Assembly: GCF_014851395.1 (NCBI RefSeq)
Contig: NW_024041150.1
Span: forward strand, 3,214,891 to 3,278,890
Source: Micropterus salmoides
Lineage: Eukaryota; Chordata; Actinopteri; Centrarchiformes; Centrarchidae
Direction of reading: 5' to 3'
Length of the DNA stretch: 64,000 bases
The notes under the pieces were generated by a model. It ran no database searches, had not been told where the DNA came from, and saw only the letters and a list, made by a program, of their open reading frames with translations. Position 1 is the first letter of the stretch, and each line of letters starts with the position of its first letter. A program made the translations under genes and the position numbers. This document shows positions 57,339 through 59,745 of the stretch, one piece after another.

Positions 57339-58358
57339 ACGCTGTTCCTTCATCAGCACAATCTGAACCCATCCACCCATTCACCTGCCACCAAAAGGTC
57401 AGGCTGGCCTATAATGGCTATTAATACTAACAATATCACCACTGACGTCAGTGGAAACTGCTTTTTCCACATTCTTAAATGGAGTTTAATACATTTTATT
57501 TGGGAGTGTCACATGTTCTGAATGCTTTTTCAGAGGCTGCCTGGCACAGAGAGTGATGAGTATTACTACTATTGGTCTGAAAACCTCTTTTTCTTGAAAA
57601 GGTTTGTCATGGTTTCCAAGTATGCAAGTGAAGTCCCGGTACTGCGAATCACATTAATTTGAACAACGCTTTTAGTAGGGTAGGGGAGGTCTAGTCAAAC
57701 TGGGCTGGCAAACACAGACTCAGGTCCTCTTTTTAATGTCATGTCTGTCTGTGACATATATTATCACAGCTTTATACATACAGCTCTAAGCTTTGTATTT
57801 AGAAGCCGTTATTATCTACTATCTCCTGCATGGAACTGCATAGATGTGGTACTCAGTAGTAGGCCTATAGTTACCCATCTTACTGTACATTATCTCATTG
57901 TTTTTATGTTCTCTATGATCATTGTTTCTGTGGTTCACTGTTGCCAGACTGAGGCACCTAAAAACAGCAGGTGCAGCTGTTATTGGATGGTGGAGCTTTC
58001 CACCAGCACATGGACATGGAAATCCTCTTCTCCCCACTTTCAGTCTTTGGGTCTGACCACCTTAAGTATATTCTCTTTCGAGAAACACAGATTTCCCTTA
58101 AGATGTCGTCATTTCTTGCAATGTATACGATCATCGTTTAAGCGGTAGGCCTATGGGTTTAGTATAGCTGCCCTCTGTTCCCTAAAATATAGCAGGTGAA
58201 CACAGACGCAGATTTCCCCTATCCCTGTGGCCCCCTCCTGCAGCCGGATGCCGGGGGGCTGCTGTGCACTCACCGTAGGCGTAGACGCAGGCATCGCGGA
58301 TAGCTTTGTGCTTGTGGCCGGACGCGTCTTTTTGCAGCTTGCGCATTATTTCCTCCAT
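10611..58358 (-). CDS. arfgef3: ARFGEF3 (BIG3): Arf-GEF family member 3, 41 coding exons
   Basis: Whole gene span, transcribed right to left. ARFGEF3/BIG3 belongs to the large Arf guanine-nucleotide exchange factor family (BIG1/BIG2/GBF1) but has a degenerate Sec7 domain. In mammals it sits on secretory granules and the trans-Golgi, restrains insulin and glucagon granule biogenesis, and binds prohibitin 2. I read 41 exons, all GT-AG with continuous phase, totalling 6,836 bases. Layout: DCB/HUS-like N-terminus (exons 1-13, residues 1-468), low-complexity linker (exon 14, 469-674), Sec7-like region (exons 15-17, roughly 690-900), HEAT-like C-terminal part (exons 18-41). Translated exons match the recalled vertebrate protein from the first Met to the terminal YDII-hydrophobic end. 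The start has a good context (A at -3, G at +4). One base is missing in exon 36. Introns shorter than about 700 bp and not listed separately show no feature beyond short CA runs. UTR limits are not visible. Confidence 0.96.
11029..11060. repeat. perfect 10-bp hairpin in GGTCCCCAC-rich repeat
   Basis: cgtggggacc and ggtccccacg form a perfect 10-bp stem around a 12-base loop. Two more ggtccccac copies follow at about 11070 and 11103. The cluster sits in intron 40, 100 bp from the exon 40 donor, and looks like a fish dispersed repeat. Confidence 0.7.
11149..11614 (-). CDS. arfgef3: ARFGEF3 exon 40
   Basis: 466 bp, residues about 2060-2215. Contains RKEWWESAGNKLYTIATDKT, the basic/Gln-rich YKRRKQQQQQPQQ (five CAG codons at 11409-11395), RHSVSAGPEVLRQEKRQRSG and AEAQIQ-like SEAQIQ at the end. 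The acceptor is a tandem NAGNAG (acagcag). Donor gtacag. Confidence 0.94.
11615..12639 (-). other. ARFGEF3 intron 39
   Basis: No repeat recognised. The exon 39 frame continues into its first 100 bases before a stop. Confidence 0.6.
12640..12956 (-). CDS. arfgef3: ARFGEF3 exon 39
   Basis: 317 bp, residues about 1955-2060, VSPPRGRDKRHHWRAPIPSL, then ADWAWLVKRLYKLCMDLCNS and ARGTPSEDGGY. The frame stays open past this point. I end the exon at the gtgtca donor because only this phase joins exon 40. Confidence 0.9.
13385..13486 (-). CDS. arfgef3: ARFGEF3 exon 38
   Basis: 102 bp, residues about 1921-1954, VKRILYEEEEGSSDSS then SSEDEDIFEETAQ, an acidic stretch conserved in the family. Acceptor tttag, donor gtgacg. 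Confidence 0.94.
14300..14858 (-). pseudogene. Tc1-like transposase remnant
   Basis: Minus-strand translation gives Tc1 transposase segments: RELHGMGFHGRAAASKPYIT, RRHWILEQWRRVLWSDKSRF and, in another frame further on, TLWKQFGDGPFLFQHD. The first catalytic Asp (WSD) and the second (FQHD) are recognisable. A block between them is deleted, frames shift, and the C-terminal Glu region is lost. The remnant lies in intron 37, same strand as ARFGEF3, almost touching the exon 37 donor. Confidence 0.85.
14873..15044 (-). CDS. arfgef3: ARFGEF3 exon 37
   Basis: 172 bp, about residues 1863-1920, TARDFDTRPGLKYLLMKVSG then NLYRQSAMSFNLYFQALLC. Acceptor ctgcag, donor gtagaa. A Tc1-type fragment begins about 15-25 bp inside the following intron. 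Confidence 0.95.
15134..15351 (-). CDS. arfgef3: ARFGEF3 exon 36 (one-base deletion, frameshift)
   Basis: 218 bp where 219 would keep phase with both neighbours. The first part reads TIVVSLLSHQVLLQNLYDIL then LEE in frame. The family Phe codon before Val-Lys has only two of three bases (about 15267-15269). After it the expected sequence resumes in the next frame, including GFLRYISMTNLAIILDLLLD and SYR. As written the frame ends at TAA 15230-15228, about 1,830 residues in. The second-half frame has no stops, so this is a lone indel. It may be an assembly error or a true null allele. Acceptor cacag, donor gttact. Confidence 0.9.
15352..17530 (-). other. ARFGEF3 intron 35
   Basis: Contains the AC run at 16113; otherwise AT-rich and unremarkable. 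Confidence 0.6.
16113..16150 (+). repeat. (AC)n microsatellite, intron 35
   Basis: About 38 bp of perfect AC. Confidence 0.95.
17531..17661 (-). CDS. arfgef3: ARFGEF3 exon 35
   Basis: 131 bp, residues 1747-1790, VFMLDTQCSPKTPNN then HAQSCVLIIELPSDQQSNGH. Acceptor ctcag, donor gtagac. Confidence 0.95.
18311..18442 (-). CDS. arfgef3: ARFGEF3 exon 34
   Basis: 132 bp, residues 1703-1746, LLACFHSGSDSFSGDACEVK then SPSAEAEYWRIKAMAQQ. Acceptor tgtag, donor gtcagt. Confidence 0.95.
20461..20520 (+). repeat. (AC)30 microsatellite, intron 33
   Basis: 60-bp perfect AC run, directly after a short TC run. Confidence 0.97.
20876..21104 (-). mobile_element. short hAT-like repeat, reverse orientation
   Basis: Ends in catcgcccagccctag, the mirror of the tagggctggacgat start of the copy at 52542. 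It also shares the inner gataattatcgcaatata and tttcactgaggaggcaaaatca-like segments. Intron 33. Boundaries approximate. Confidence 0.55.
22058..22160 (-). CDS. arfgef3: ARFGEF3 exon 33
   Basis: 103 bp, residues 1668-1702, YVLVTVGPVFTEEMWRLACC then ALQDAFSATLEPVK. Acceptor cgcag, donor gtaagt. Confidence 0.95.
22797..24126. mobile_element. Harbinger-like non-autonomous DNA transposon
   Basis: Long inverted ends: ccctgtttcagaaagcaggt from 22799 and, inverted, gccctgtttcagaaagcggg ending at 24125. The next inward sequence is rich in 'actctgagtt' on both sides. About 1.3 kb with no transposase. This end type is common in fish Harbinger-derived repeats (from memory). The target duplication is not resolved. 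Intron 32. Confidence 0.6.
24233..24709 (+). mobile_element. deleted hAT element with BED zinc finger
   Basis: Ends tagggatgcaccgat at the left and ggtatcccta at the right. The inner plus-strand ORF from 24414 begins MEGAKNKRSAVWRYLTFAKA and has C-x2-C (GTCNICKANV) followed by H-x4-H (LIKHLQKLHEK). This is a BED finger as in hAT/ZBED transposases. The rest of the transposase is missing. No clean 8-bp duplication. Confidence 0.65.
24765..24826. repeat. 31-bp tandem duplication
   Basis: Two identical 31-bp units, each starting ataaacatgtagaatatctt, at 24765-24795 and 24796-24826, just outside the BED-finger element. Confidence 0.9.
25263..25377 (-). CDS. arfgef3: ARFGEF3 exon 32
   Basis: 115 bp, residues 1630-1668, MLKDLFKLLVACVSEPAETI then SRVGCSCI. 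Acceptor ttgcag, donor gtgaca. Confidence 0.94.
26097..26273 (-). CDS. arfgef3: ARFGEF3 exon 31
   Basis: 177 bp, residues 1571-1630, LLLPVMSLWLQRSHGDHSYW then NFKHAIGLCCELVVEHV. Acceptor ctccag; the donor gtgtgt opens a short CA/GT run. Confidence 0.96.
26569..26697 (-). CDS. arfgef3: ARFGEF3 exon 30
   Basis: 129 bp, residues 1528-1571, VWILLLEQLTAAVSNCPRQH then QPPTLELLFTLLREVT, near-invariant. Acceptor ctgcag, donor gtaacc. Confidence 0.96.
26834..26978 (-). CDS. arfgef3: ARFGEF3 exon 29
   Basis: 145 bp, residues 1480-1528, LLAKIYKMQSKPVFLGARLA then SAEDGMDCVLQEFDDDTG. Acceptor gacag, donor gtaaag. Confidence 0.94.
27334..27437 (-). CDS. arfgef3: ARFGEF3 exon 28
   Basis: 104 bp, residues 1445-1479, EVDYKEIGDC then SSTDLCLPALDYLRKCSQ. 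Acceptor tgtag, donor gtatga. Confidence 0.95.
27833..27955 (-). CDS. arfgef3: ARFGEF3 exon 27
   Basis: 123 bp, residues 1404-1445, APVFDVFEAFINTDNIQVFA then YIMCLMKFVKGLG. The acceptor (ctctag) follows a very long pyrimidine-rich stretch, purine-rich on the plus strand at 27961-28095. Donor gtttgt. Confidence 0.95.
28184..28325 (-). CDS. arfgef3: ARFGEF3 exon 26
   Basis: 142 bp, residues 1357-1404, VITSIGELVEMCSPQILSGW then RPLFSALRTVHSS. Acceptor ctgcag, donor gtacgt. Confidence 0.95.
28451..28778. mobile_element. MITE-like inverted-repeat element beside exon 25
   Basis: The left end taaccacttaacgcc matches the inverted right end ttaaccccttgacgcctgaa. About 328 bp, non-coding. TTAA at the right edge would suit a piggyBac-type origin, but the left edge reads TATAA, so the superfamily is uncertain. 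Confidence 0.5.
28795..28974 (-). CDS. arfgef3: ARFGEF3 exon 25
   Basis: 180 bp, residues 1297-1356, ASCHKERHVSQKAVSFIHDV, then FHFNEALFRPFEHIMQLELC. Acceptor tcccag, donor gtagag. A short inverted-repeat element ends about 16 bp inside the following intron. Confidence 0.96.
29677..29822 (-). CDS. arfgef3: ARFGEF3 exon 24
   Basis: 146 bp, residues 1248-1296, RRSALHLFRLGEAMLRIVRN then RPLLHMMRAWSVVAAHLVE. Acceptor tgtag, donor gtgggg. Confidence 0.95.
30236..30266 (+). repeat. (TG)n at exon 23 donor side
   Basis: 31 bp of TG on the plus strand, so CA repeats in the transcript starting at the exon 23 donor. Confidence 0.97.
30269..30402 (-). CDS. arfgef3: ARFGEF3 exon 23 (flanked by TG and CA repeats)
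   Basis: 134 bp, residues 1203-1248, KLNLVGLVGFLQQLRKASQS then DYSLAMPG. In transcript sense a (TG)n run precedes the acceptor (tttcag) and a (CA)n run starts at the donor (gtacac). Its length is not a multiple of three, so skipping would shift the frame. Confidence 0.95.
30413..30439 (+). repeat. (AC)n at exon 23 acceptor side
   Basis: 27 bp of AC on the plus strand, so UG repeats in the transcript about 10 bases before the exon 23 acceptor. Confidence 0.97.
31501..31815 (-). CDS. arfgef3: ARFGEF3 exon 22
   Basis: 315 bp, residues 1098-1203. Starts VTEYISSLEHTHFSDGSSQ, has a variable Ser/Glu linker, then VIQPLSIQELLRESSRGGRG and LSTQADR. Acceptor ctcag, donor gtaggg. Confidence 0.95.
32060..32210 (-). 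CDS. arfgef3: ARFGEF3 exon 21
   Basis: 151 bp, residues 1048-1098, VRLHTAHVLCMDAILNVGLE then MGSHNHDCWPHVF, strongly conserved. Acceptor tccag, donor gtacac. Confidence 0.96.
32950..33060 (-). CDS. arfgef3: ARFGEF3 exon 20
   Basis: 111 bp, residues 1011-1048, VAANCASALAQMAAASCVQE followed by a Glu/Lys-rich tail and DAITQ. Acceptor atcag, donor gtacac. Confidence 0.94.
33061..35211 (-). other. ARFGEF3 intron 19
   Basis: 2.15 kb without a recognised repeat or ORF. Confidence 0.55.
35212..35427 (-). CDS. arfgef3: ARFGEF3 exon 19
   Basis: 216 bp, residues 939-1011, nearly invariant in the family: LMDVLSTPLTGRMAGSSKGL, then AFILGAEGIKEQ, SLDGLRKAA and LSCALG. Acceptor tttcag, donor gttggt (weak but in the right phase). 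Confidence 0.96.
35428..37168 (-). other. ARFGEF3 intron 18
   Basis: Contains the antisense LINE fragment near exon 19; the rest is AT-rich. Confidence 0.6.
35530..35870 (+). pseudogene. L1/Tx1-like LINE ORF2 fragment
   Basis: Plus-strand translation contains SDGIPVNHFFRYLQVRHFVS followed by LPPQRPWDRLL and GIISEMYNRILDL. This resembles the region C-terminal to the reverse transcriptase in fish L1/Tx1-type LINEs. It lies antisense in intron 18, about 100 bp upstream of the exon 19 acceptor. Degenerate on both sides. Confidence 0.55.
37169..37276 (-). CDS. arfgef3: ARFGEF3 exon 18
   Basis: 108 bp, residues 903-939, DIDGLGSSAIGGQLI at the start, then a divergent Ser-rich part. Acceptor ctcag, donor gtcagt. 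Confidence 0.92.
37509..37674 (-). CDS. arfgef3: ARFGEF3 exon 17
   Basis: 166 bp, residues 848-903, SGVLVFLSQAWIEELYHKVL then LAEAGYWCSPDDHTLPLMTM. Acceptor ttacag, donor gtacac. Confidence 0.95.
38036..38202 (-). CDS. arfgef3: ARFGEF3 exon 16 (Sec7-like region)
   Basis: 167 bp, residues 792-847, with SLMNADGLYLVSYYALLLN, the counterpart of the Sec7 'D-x-x-Y...LNTD' helix. Acceptor ctccag, donor gtgagc. Confidence 0.94.
38203..40798 (-). other. ARFGEF3 intron 15
   Basis: 2.6 kb with the long purine tract, a LINE-tail-like 'gaataaagctaatttgattt' piece at 38780, and a GC-richer patch at 39928-40090 described in the findings. Confidence 0.6.
38811..39283 (+). repeat. ~470-bp homopurine-rich tract
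   Basis: The plus strand is almost only A and G, with many gagagg, ggagaa and gaaagg blocks and few pyrimidine breaks. A smaller purine-rich block lies at 38490-38570. In intron 15 transcripts it is a long pyrimidine tract. Confidence 0.9.
40799..41151 (-). CDS. arfgef3: ARFGEF3 exon 15 (start of degenerate Sec7 region)
   Basis: 353 bp, residues 674-792. Begins SMEEQDLSRTEFDSCDQYSM, continues through RSLRTAALSLKLL into VDLSLQNFSSTFCSG. This aligns with the first half of Sec7 in BIG-type proteins, but the catalytic FRLPGE-type motif is not visible. Acceptor caacag, donor gtgaga. Confidence 0.95.
41518..42134 (-). CDS. arfgef3: ARFGEF3 exon 14 (linker with poly-Gly)
   Basis: Largest exon, 617 bp, residues 469-674. 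Conserved ends: SMEINEADFRWQRHILSSEQ near the start, and PDVVQRSH, YPDITNFLSVESRARS and SRYSESNF near the end. The middle is Ser/Glu/Gly-rich low-complexity sequence with a run of about ten Gly, which explains part of the extra length over mammals. Acceptor tctcag, donor gtgtgt. Confidence 0.95.
41677..41699 (+). repeat. coding (CCA)n, poly-Gly of exon 14
   Basis: 23 bp of perfect CCA on the plus strand. On the coding strand it reads as Gly codons and makes most of a run of about ten Gly. Confidence 0.95.
42345..42477 (-). CDS. arfgef3: ARFGEF3 exon 13
   Basis: 133 bp, residues 424-468, VMDGMTEACMKGGIEACYSS then LLGALDELSHG. Acceptor ggaag, donor gtacat. Confidence 0.94.
42888..43000 (-). 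CDS. arfgef3: ARFGEF3 exon 12
   Basis: 113 bp, residues 387-424, ILGSPQRLYDLAGP followed by the basic RKRSFSKRKSHLDLLKL. Acceptor gttag next to a CA run; donor gttagt. Confidence 0.93.
43315..43562 (-). CDS. arfgef3: ARFGEF3 exon 11
   Basis: 248 bp, residues 304-386, one of the best conserved segments: YIAAELVRLVSCVESMKPVL, then YHRILLYPPPQHR and IRIMKE. It corresponds to the HUS region. Acceptor ctccag, donor gtggga. Confidence 0.96.
44224..44345 (-). CDS. arfgef3: ARFGEF3 exon 10
   Basis: 122 bp, residues 263-304, with the family hallmark GNPINDKTI. Acceptor gtacag, donor gtaact. The second half is a divergent Asp/Arg-rich loop. Confidence 0.93.
44650..44754 (-). CDS. arfgef3: ARFGEF3 exon 9
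   Basis: 105 bp, residues 228-263, with the conserved LLQLLYLECILSML and a C-terminal FTDLVW. Acceptor ttccag, donor gtaaga. Confidence 0.94.
45427..45451 (+). repeat. (CAA)n microsatellite, intron 8
   Basis: Eight CAA units near the exon 8 donor. Confidence 0.95.
45495..45579 (-). CDS. arfgef3: ARFGEF3 exon 8
   Basis: 85 bp, residues 200-228, containing LCEDVVMVLTVFCEKLE. Acceptor ttgcag, donor gtatcg. The donor is about 44 bp from a (CAA)n run. Confidence 0.92.
45991..46030 (+). repeat. (CA)20 microsatellite, intron 7
   Basis: 40-bp perfect CA run. Confidence 0.96.
46512..46835. mobile_element. Tc1/mariner MITE with ~105-bp inverted repeats
   Basis: The left arm (ctgaacaaaattaaaaatgc through aaaaggcctatttct) is mirrored on the right (agaaataggcctttt to gttcagtg). 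The element is bounded by TA dinucleotides (46510-46511, 46836-46837), the Tc1/mariner target. 324 bp, non-coding. Intron 7. Confidence 0.8.
47005..47055. mobile_element. partial second copy of the same MITE
   Basis: The segment actaacacagattttgacag is an inner part of the neighbouring MITE in reverse orientation. It is joined directly to its end ttttgttcagtgta. About 50 bp survive. Confidence 0.6.
47278..47323 (-). CDS. arfgef3: ARFGEF3 exon 7 (46-bp microexon-like)
   Basis: Residues 185-200, GADGDEVTALPLHRR, with little primary conservation. Accepted because the acceptor (ctacag), donor (gtatgt), phase (0 in, 1 out) and peptide length match the gap between exons 6 and 8. Confidence 0.8.
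47952..48068 (-). CDS. arfgef3: ARFGEF3 exon 6 (prohibitin-2 binding motif)
   Basis: 117 bp, residues 146-184, including SQILGDLTLQLRHRQE. The human counterpart of this helix (around Gln165, Asp169, Gln173) is the known contact with prohibitin 2. All three residues are present, here at about 170, 174 and 178. Acceptor gttcag, donor gtcaag. Confidence 0.94.
48069..51204 (-). other. ARFGEF3 intron 5
   Basis: 3.1 kb. Holds the direct repeat pair, a (GCT)n run at 49642-49664 and a stop-poor block at 49860-50310. Confidence 0.6.
48876..49230 (+). repeat. imperfect direct repeat pair
   Basis: actgcctcatttgcgtattt at 48878 and cctgcctcatttgcatattt at 49176 each continue with aaacat(c/a)acatttcagaaaac. 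About 50 bp are shared at roughly 300-bp spacing. Intron 5. Confidence 0.75.
51205..51273 (-). CDS. arfgef3: ARFGEF3 exon 5
   Basis: 69 bp, residues 123-145, VLLCITYSPNFDINGDS and on. Acceptor gtgcag, donor gtagga. Phase 0 at both ends. Confidence 0.93.
51727..51873 (-). CDS. arfgef3: ARFGEF3 exon 4
   Basis: 147 bp, residues 74-122, phase 0 at both ends. Contains the conserved RVTPSLHEDLQVEVMK end. A fish-specific Val/Glu/Gly-rich stretch (GVGVEVEVEA) replaces the polar loop of mammals. Acceptor cttcag, donor gtaaga. Confidence 0.93.
52337..52418 (-). CDS. arfgef3: ARFGEF3 exon 3
   Basis: Residues 46-73. Carries CLLPLQMALESKN, the DCB-domain helix conserved in BIG-family proteins. Acceptor atccag, donor gtactg; ends in phase 0. 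Confidence 0.93.
52541..53000 (+). mobile_element. hAT-like 'agggctggacgata' repeat
   Basis: Begins tagggctggacgatattttt and carries degenerate atcgataattatcac sequence, like the reverse copy in intron 33. The right end is not found; the limit given is approximate. Intron 2. Confidence 0.45.
54962..55252 (+). mobile_element. tRNA-derived SINE with 9-bp target duplication
   Basis: The head reads gctgtggctcaggaggtag (A-box-like) and gttcaatccctggc (B-box-like), then a body ending in gcgctttgagtggtcg and cgctatacaagtac, a common teleost SINE layout. Flanked by tacataaat at 54953-54961 and 55253-55261. Intron 2, antisense to ARFGEF3. Confidence 0.75.
56170..56221 (-). CDS. arfgef3: ARFGEF3 exon 2
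   Basis: 52 bp, residues 29-46, peptide ETLESQNGPAKISPSQLR. Acceptor attacag, donor gtaagt. Phase in 1, phase out 2. Sequence identity to the family is weak here, but the phase fits exons 1 and 3 exactly. Confidence 0.85.
56222..58273 (-). other. ARFGEF3 intron 1
   Basis: 2.05 kb with one TG run. The plus-strand ORF at 57741-58148 has no recognisable domain and no exon-like borders. Confidence 0.6.
57304..57334 (+). repeat. (TG)n microsatellite, intron 1
   Basis: 31 bp of perfect TG/GT. Confidence 0.96.
58274..58358 (-). CDS. arfgef3: ARFGEF3 exon 1 (start codon)
   Basis: Encodes residues 1-28 plus one base, beginning MEEIMRKLQKDASG, the family's conserved N-terminus. ATG at 58358-58356 lies in the context CCAGCATGG. 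The donor is CG|gtgagt. The exon is GC-richer than its surroundings, as expected near a promoter. Confidence 0.95.
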
Positions 58359-58640
58359 GCTGGCTCCAAAGAAAACACAGTTTAGTAATCTCAGAGAACA
58401 GAGACACGCCGGGGCTGGGTGGGTTTGTGTACGAGTCGGTTTGTCTGTGGTATTTTAAGGGTGCAGTGACAGTGACAGCATCCCTGGACCCCCCTGAAGA
58501 AGGCGATGATTCATTCCCAACGACCAGCCAATGATGTCAGGCCAGACCGTCAATCCTTAGGACGGTAGAAGGAGGAAGTGGTTTTTGCATAAATCCACAG
58601 CTATGGCTTCCAGGACGAACAGCGATCTGACATCTGAAAA
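58359..58640 (-). promoter_or_regulatory. putative ARFGEF3 5' UTR and promoter
   Basis: Sequence just upstream of the start codon is GC-richer than its surroundings. A CCAAT box on the plus strand (58528-58532) lies about 170 bp upstream of the ATG. An A/T-rich TTAAAATA lies on the minus strand near 58452-58459. The transcription start is not determinable from sequence alone. Confidence 0.4.
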
Positions 58641-59223
58641 ATACTCATCATAAATTCTCACGGTGGATAAATTCAATGAACAAACCCCCTTCTCTCATCT
58701 TCGTCAGTCAGTTTAAGCCTCAGCACTACCGTCTTTTGAAAATCCGTTCCAGCTGATACTTGTGTTCATCACGGGATCCAGATCCGGTTCCTTCTATCCT
58801 TCAAATCAAGCCGCTTGCACGCCAGGAAAACACCACAGCATTCCGCTAGAAGGTGGACTTTTCTCCAACCTGGCAACACAGTATTTACACAGTTTCCCCG
58901 AGGGGGAGCTTGAAGATGTGGCAGGAGTTGGTGGAGTCACTGGAATGGGATTTCCTGTCTCAGCAGGGCGACAGGTGGAGGAAGCTCATGCAGAGCTGCC
59001 TTCAGAATAAACGGCCTGTTTACACCAAAAACTGTGGAAGACCGAGTCTGTCACAACTGAAAATAAATACGGAAATAAAAAAGGCTCAATAAATAAAAAA
59101 AAAATATCCTAACAAATGCACCAAAAATACATAAAACAAAATAAATGTAGGGACTAATTAAAGAGACATTGGCCTATCTCTTTTAATTTGTGTCTTCATT
59201 TATTCATTGTATTAATTATCCAA

Positions 59224-59745
59224 AGAAGGTTAAAGTCAAGGGCAACTGGACTTGGTTGAAGATACTGGAAGACGTTTCGTCCCTCATCCAAAGGACTTCT
59301 TCAGTTCTGACTGACTGGCAGGGAAACTCAGCTATTTAACCTCAGTGGGGTCGTTATCCCGGGTCATCGATACCGCTGGTTCGTTAGTGTTCCTGGCTTC
59401 CTTGACACCTCTTTCAAACCATCCATCTTCTCTGTCTAAAATGTGCACTTCTGTCTTAGTGTGTTCTTGGGTTTAAAAAACACAGGGATGTTGTGTTTGT
59501 TGAAAATCCTCCTGAGTTTCTCTGATACTCCAGACACGTATGGAATCACAATGTTGTTGCATTTGACCTTCTTCTTCTCCTCCCCTGAAGTTTTGTTCCT
59601 CCTGGATCTTGAGGTTAAATAGCTGAGTTTCCCTGCCAGTCAGTCAGAACTGATCCCTCATCCAAAGAAGTCCTTTGGATGAGGGACGAAACGTCTTCTA
59701 GTATCTTCAACCAAGTCCAGTTGCCCTTGACTTTAACTATGACCT
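59224..59745 (-). mobile_element. Penelope-like retroelement remnant with inverted arms
   Basis: Outer arms (about 59228-59340 and 59610-59740) are inverted copies sharing cgtttcgtccctcatccaaa and ctgactgactggcaggg. Between them the minus strand encodes NNIVIPYVSGVSEKLRRIF then HNIPVFFKPKNTLRQK, the end of a Penelope reverse transcriptase. After a stop it continues with DREDGWFERGVKEA, the start of the GIY-YIG endonuclease segment. Both domains are fragments. Confidence 0.8.

Noticed and set aside
57741..58148. 135-codon plus-strand ORF in intron 1
   Set aside because: Transmembrane-like but unrecognised, with no start context or downstream exon.
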